The translations under genes were made by a program, and so were the position numbers. DNA of 42,740 nucleotides from an uncultured Lachnospiraceae bacterium. GTDB taxonomy: Bacteria > Bacillota > Clostridia > Lachnospirales > Lachnospiraceae. The notes beneath the pieces are model-generated. The model ran no database searches. It was not told where the DNA came from and saw nothing but the letters and a program-made list of their open reading frames with translations. Of this stretch, positions 41,139 to 42,740 are shown in pieces; the first letter of the stretch is position 1; each line of letters opens with the position of its first letter. The DNA is taken from assembly GCA_949287925.1 (NCBI GenBank), contig CASEIR010000068.1, positions 1-42,740 on the forward strand. The letters run 5' to 3'.

Positions 41139-41630
41139 TTATCGCCTTTTAATGATCCAGTTATCCTTTTGCGTTTTTCTTTCTGCATAGCAGCCGCAAG
41201 GCATATCTTTAAGAATACTGACAGAATGGTCCAGGTCGAACACCGATTTTAGGGATACCAGCCTTGCTTCGGCTGCGCCATGTGTGGCGCCGCACAAAAA
41301 CTGCCACATTCCATCATCTTCATCATGTGATACATATAAGATAGGTTTGCCATCATTTATAATATGGCAGCAGATGATCGCAGCTGTATCAGGCGCATCA
41401 TAAAAAGGGAAATCCATATGTAATGTTTCTTTTATATGAGGTTTTTGCGGATTTCCATATTTTAATGTTAGGCAGATAAAGAAAATGATATCTAAGAATA
41501 GTCCAAGCATGATACCAAATACGATTTCTTCATTCTTTTCTCCCTGCGCGACTTTCAATAATCTGCATAAGACTACTGTGATGATCGGGATTGCTATATA
41601 GATGAGCAGTTTTAGTGCTTTATTTTTCAT
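41139..41630 (-). CDS. Small membrane protein with a DUF2185-like C terminus
   Basis: This 163-residue protein has two hydrophobic segments at about 7-25 ('LLIYIAIPIITVVLCRLL') and 36-55 ('IVFGIMLGLFLDIIFFICL'). A soluble domain follows with 'ILYVSHDEDDGMWQFLCGATHGAAEARLVSLKSVFDLDHSVSILKDMPCGCYAERKTQKDNW'-type sequence, resembling DUF2185-like or immunity-type domains ('HD.DDG.WQFL'). The start at 41630 is chosen over a TTG at 41648. The gene is convergent with the XRE regulator gene, with no clear terminator in the 77-base gap. Function unknown. Confidence 0.6.
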   Translation of the reverse strand: MKNKALKLLIYIAIPIITVVLCRLLKVAQGEKNEEIVFGIMLGLFLDIIFFICLTLKYGNPQKPHIKETLHMDFPFYDAPDTAAIICCHIINDGKPILYVSHDEDDGMWQFLCGATHGAAEARLVSLKSVFDLDHSVSILKDMPCGCYAERKTQKDNWIIKRR

Positions 41631-41684
41631 TTTTCGTCTCACTTTCAAATAAGAATTTGGAAATCATAATTTTACAAGAGGTTA

Positions 41685-41713
41685 TTGCCTCTTCACAAGG
41701 ACAAATATATTAT
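41685..41713 (+). promoter_or_regulatory. Possible upstream plus-strand promoter
   Basis: TTGCCT (41685-41690), 17 bases, TATTAT (41708-41713). AAGAGG-ttattg-CCTCTT (41676-41693), an inverted repeat, overlaps its -35. The transcript would enter the 297-base gap before the DUF6442 gene, which otherwise contains only the CTTGnCAAG site cluster. Confidence 0.4.
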
Positions 41714-41848
41714 ACTGGAGAGGAGCGTAATGAACAAGTAGGTTTTGTATGATGGGAAAAGATGCGGAACGGTCAAAAACAGCACGGATAAACCTGACGC
41801 TTTGCTATTATGACAACAAAAAGGACGTTGTTTTTTGCTACAAAAATC

Positions 41849-41925
41849 CAAGAAAACTTGGCAAAATTCTTGACAAGTACACTTGGCAAGATTACAATGA
41901 AGATGCGACAAGAAAACTTGGCAAT
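41849..41925. promoter_or_regulatory. Cluster of CTTGnCAAG-type operator sites
   Basis: The 16-base CAAGAAAACTTGGCAA is exactly repeated at 41849-41864 and 41909-41924. CTTGnCAA-type palindromes stand at 41857, 41869 (CTTGACAAG), 41882 (CTTGGCAAG) and 41917. They surround and fill the promoter at 41870-41898, so they are probably operators for the XRE regulator encoded two genes downstream. Confidence 0.6.
41870..41898 (+). promoter_or_regulatory. Promoter of the DUF6442-XRE pair
   Basis: Perfect TTGACA (41870-41875), 17 bases, TACAAT (41893-41898). Its -35 is part of one CTTGnCAAG palindrome and the spacer holds another, so a bound repressor would exclude polymerase. Confidence 0.75.
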
Positions 41926-41945
41926 TTTCTATGGAGGTTTCTGCT

Positions 41946-42281
41946 ATGGATAAAGACGAAATATTAGCAAAAAGCAGGGCGGAAAATAAGAACAAGGATG
42001 TATACGAGCAAGAAGTTTTAAAGCAGGCGAGCAGAAGTGCAGTCGTTGTTCAGATGGCTTTGGCAACGCTCTTTTTCGTGACACAGATATTTACCGGCGG
42101 CGGCATCAACTGGGGACTGTGGGCGATCGTTTTCAGTGCAAATATGACGATCAACTGGGTGAAATATATGAAGCTCCACCGTAAATCTGAACTTATGATA
42201 GCCATTGCTTATACGCTTTTGGTATCCGTCATGTCCGGATATCATATCTATCATCTGATCATCTCTCCTGCGATTTTGTGA
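41946..42281 (+). CDS. DUF6442 family membrane protein
   Basis: This 111-residue protein begins MDKDEILAKSRAENKNKDVYEQEVLKQA, a cytoplasmic charged stretch typical of DUF6442, and then has three hydrophobic segments ('VQMALATLFFVTQIF', 'WGLWAIVFSANMTINWV', 'LMIAIAYTLLVSVMSGYHIYHLI'). Function unknown. Members commonly lie directly before a small XRE regulator, as here (13-base gap), which suggests a membrane sensor-regulator pair. GGAGG lies eight bases before the ATG. Confidence 0.8.
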   Translation: MDKDEILAKSRAENKNKDVYEQEVLKQASRSAVVVQMALATLFFVTQIFTGGGINWGLWAIVFSANMTINWVKYMKLHRKSELMIAIAYTLLVSVMSGYHIYHLIISPAIL

Positions 42282-42294
42282 GGCGGTGGCATAT

Positions 42295-42501
42295 ATGGAT
42301 GATAAGCTGATATTAAAAAATCGCCTTAAAGAAACACGGGCAGAATTGAAATTATCACAGAAGCAACTGGCGGATATGGTCGGCGTGTCTCGGAACACGA
42401 TCAGTTCCATCGAAACAGGTCAGTTCAATCCCACAGCGAAATTGGCGCTGGTTCTTTGTATTGCATTGGATAAAAAGTTCGAAGATTTGTTTTATTTTTG
42501 A
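42295..42501 (+). CDS. Small XRE family repressor
   Basis: This 68-residue protein is little more than a Cro-type helix-turn-helix: 'LKNRLKETRAELKLSQKQLADMVGVSRNTISSIETGQFNPTAKLALVLCIALDKKFEDLF'. It follows the DUF6442 gene by 13 bases, with GAGGCGG before the ATG at 42295 (a GTG at 42286 is in the site). It most likely represses the promoter at 41870, using the CTTGnCAAG sites. Confidence 0.9.
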   Translation: MDDKLILKNRLKETRAELKLSQKQLADMVGVSRNTISSIETGQFNPTAKLALVLCIALDKKFEDLFYF

Positions 42502-42566
42502 AACGGCTTGCTGTTCAAAAATAGCAGTATAATTTGTAAAGCCTGGTAAAAATGGGGGGAACATGT

Positions 42567-42740
42567 ATGGCTTATTTTAAGTACCAGGGTAAAATGGAAC
42601 AGGAATACAGAGAAATGGCGGAACTCATTCCCAAAGGGGTGATTCGGATGTTTGAATACGGAGGTCACCCGGCCATAGCGACGAACGCCGAAAAAGCTGC
42701 GGAAATTATTTCTGAATTTGCTTTTTCCCACATAGTTTAG
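42567..42740 (+). pseudogene. Internally deleted alpha/beta-hydrolase remnant
   Basis: The 57-codon frame starts MAYFKYQGK, like the N terminus of many alpha/beta hydrolases. It then jumps directly to what looks like the C terminus of the same family ('YREMAELIPKGVIRMFEYGGHPAIATNAEKAAEIISEF', with the catalytic histidine in GGHP). The nucleophile serine region and about 200 residues are absent. GGGGGG sits before the ATG and a TATAAT lies at 42528-42533, so it may still be expressed. The stop is the last codon of the window. Confidence 0.55.

Noticed and set aside
41752-41967. 71-codon frame upstream of the DUF6442 gene
   Set aside because: The best promoter and the CTTGnCAAG sites lie inside it, it has no good ribosome site, and the sequence resembles no family.
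1-42740. CRISPR array, IS element, rRNA or prophage genes
   Set aside because: No regularly spaced repeats, transposase or integrase motifs, rRNA sequence or phage structural genes were seen on either strand.

Overview
The window looks like a chromosome segment from a Lachnospiraceae-type anaerobic gut clostridium. Evidence: a Fe-S serine dehydratase in two subunits (sdaAB, sdaAA), a FabK/FabT-type fatty acid operon with a fused AccD-AccA, clostridial DUF families (DUF4317, DUF4474), a sirtuin, strong purine-rich Shine-Dalgarno sites and sigma-A type promoters. The genus cannot be fixed from sequence alone.

Layout. (1) 1-3.2 kb: tRNA-Leu(CAG), then DUF4317, metallophosphoesterase and DUF4474 genes, all on the minus strand. 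(2) 3.3-4.9 kb: L-serine dehydratase operon, whose terminator lies inside the 3' end of the convergent lacI-type gene. (3) 4.9-10.8 kb: a fructan/sucrose locus with a divergent LacI regulator, lipoprotein sugar-binding protein, two permeases and a cytoplasmic GH32 beta-fructosidase. Paired AACCGGTT-type operators stand at both ends of the divergent promoter region. (4) 10.8-12.1 kb: an orphan PrdD/PrdE-like pair without the selenoprotein partner nearby. (5) 12.1-23.1 kb: a complete fatty acid synthesis operon, fabH-acpP-fabK-fabD-fabG-fabF-accB-fabZ-accC-accDA-(fabK-like)-fabT, with a near-consensus promoter flanked by two FabT-like palindromes. (6) 23.1-28.1 kb: HAD phosphatase, sirtuin, HTH/ferredoxin protein, two small genes, and a GMP synthase whose glutaminase half has lost its catalytic part.

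(7) 28.1-42.7 kb is accessory and looks more AT-rich by eye. It carries a DHFR/RibD-like protein, a GC-rich multi-hairpin element (28937-29085), and then a tightly coupled nine-gene operon (29239-39335): two GT2 glycosyltransferases, an FkbM methyltransferase, a B12-type radical SAM enzyme, a SPASM-type radical SAM enzyme, a thymidylate-kinase-like protein, a GNAT with an unknown second domain, an HPr-kinase-like P-loop protein and a WecE/DegT sugar aminotransferase. I recognise no described pathway with this combination. It is the best candidate here for an undescribed system, probably making a modified amino-sugar glycoconjugate or small glycosylated product. After it come a Nudix hydrolase, XRE regulators, small membrane proteins and an internally deleted alpha/beta-hydrolase remnant.

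How the parts work together: LacI gates sugar import and hydrolysis, and FabT placed last in the fatty acid operon can feed back on the operon's own promoter. The nine-gene cluster shares one upstream promoter, and most of its genes overlap or abut, so its products should be made together.
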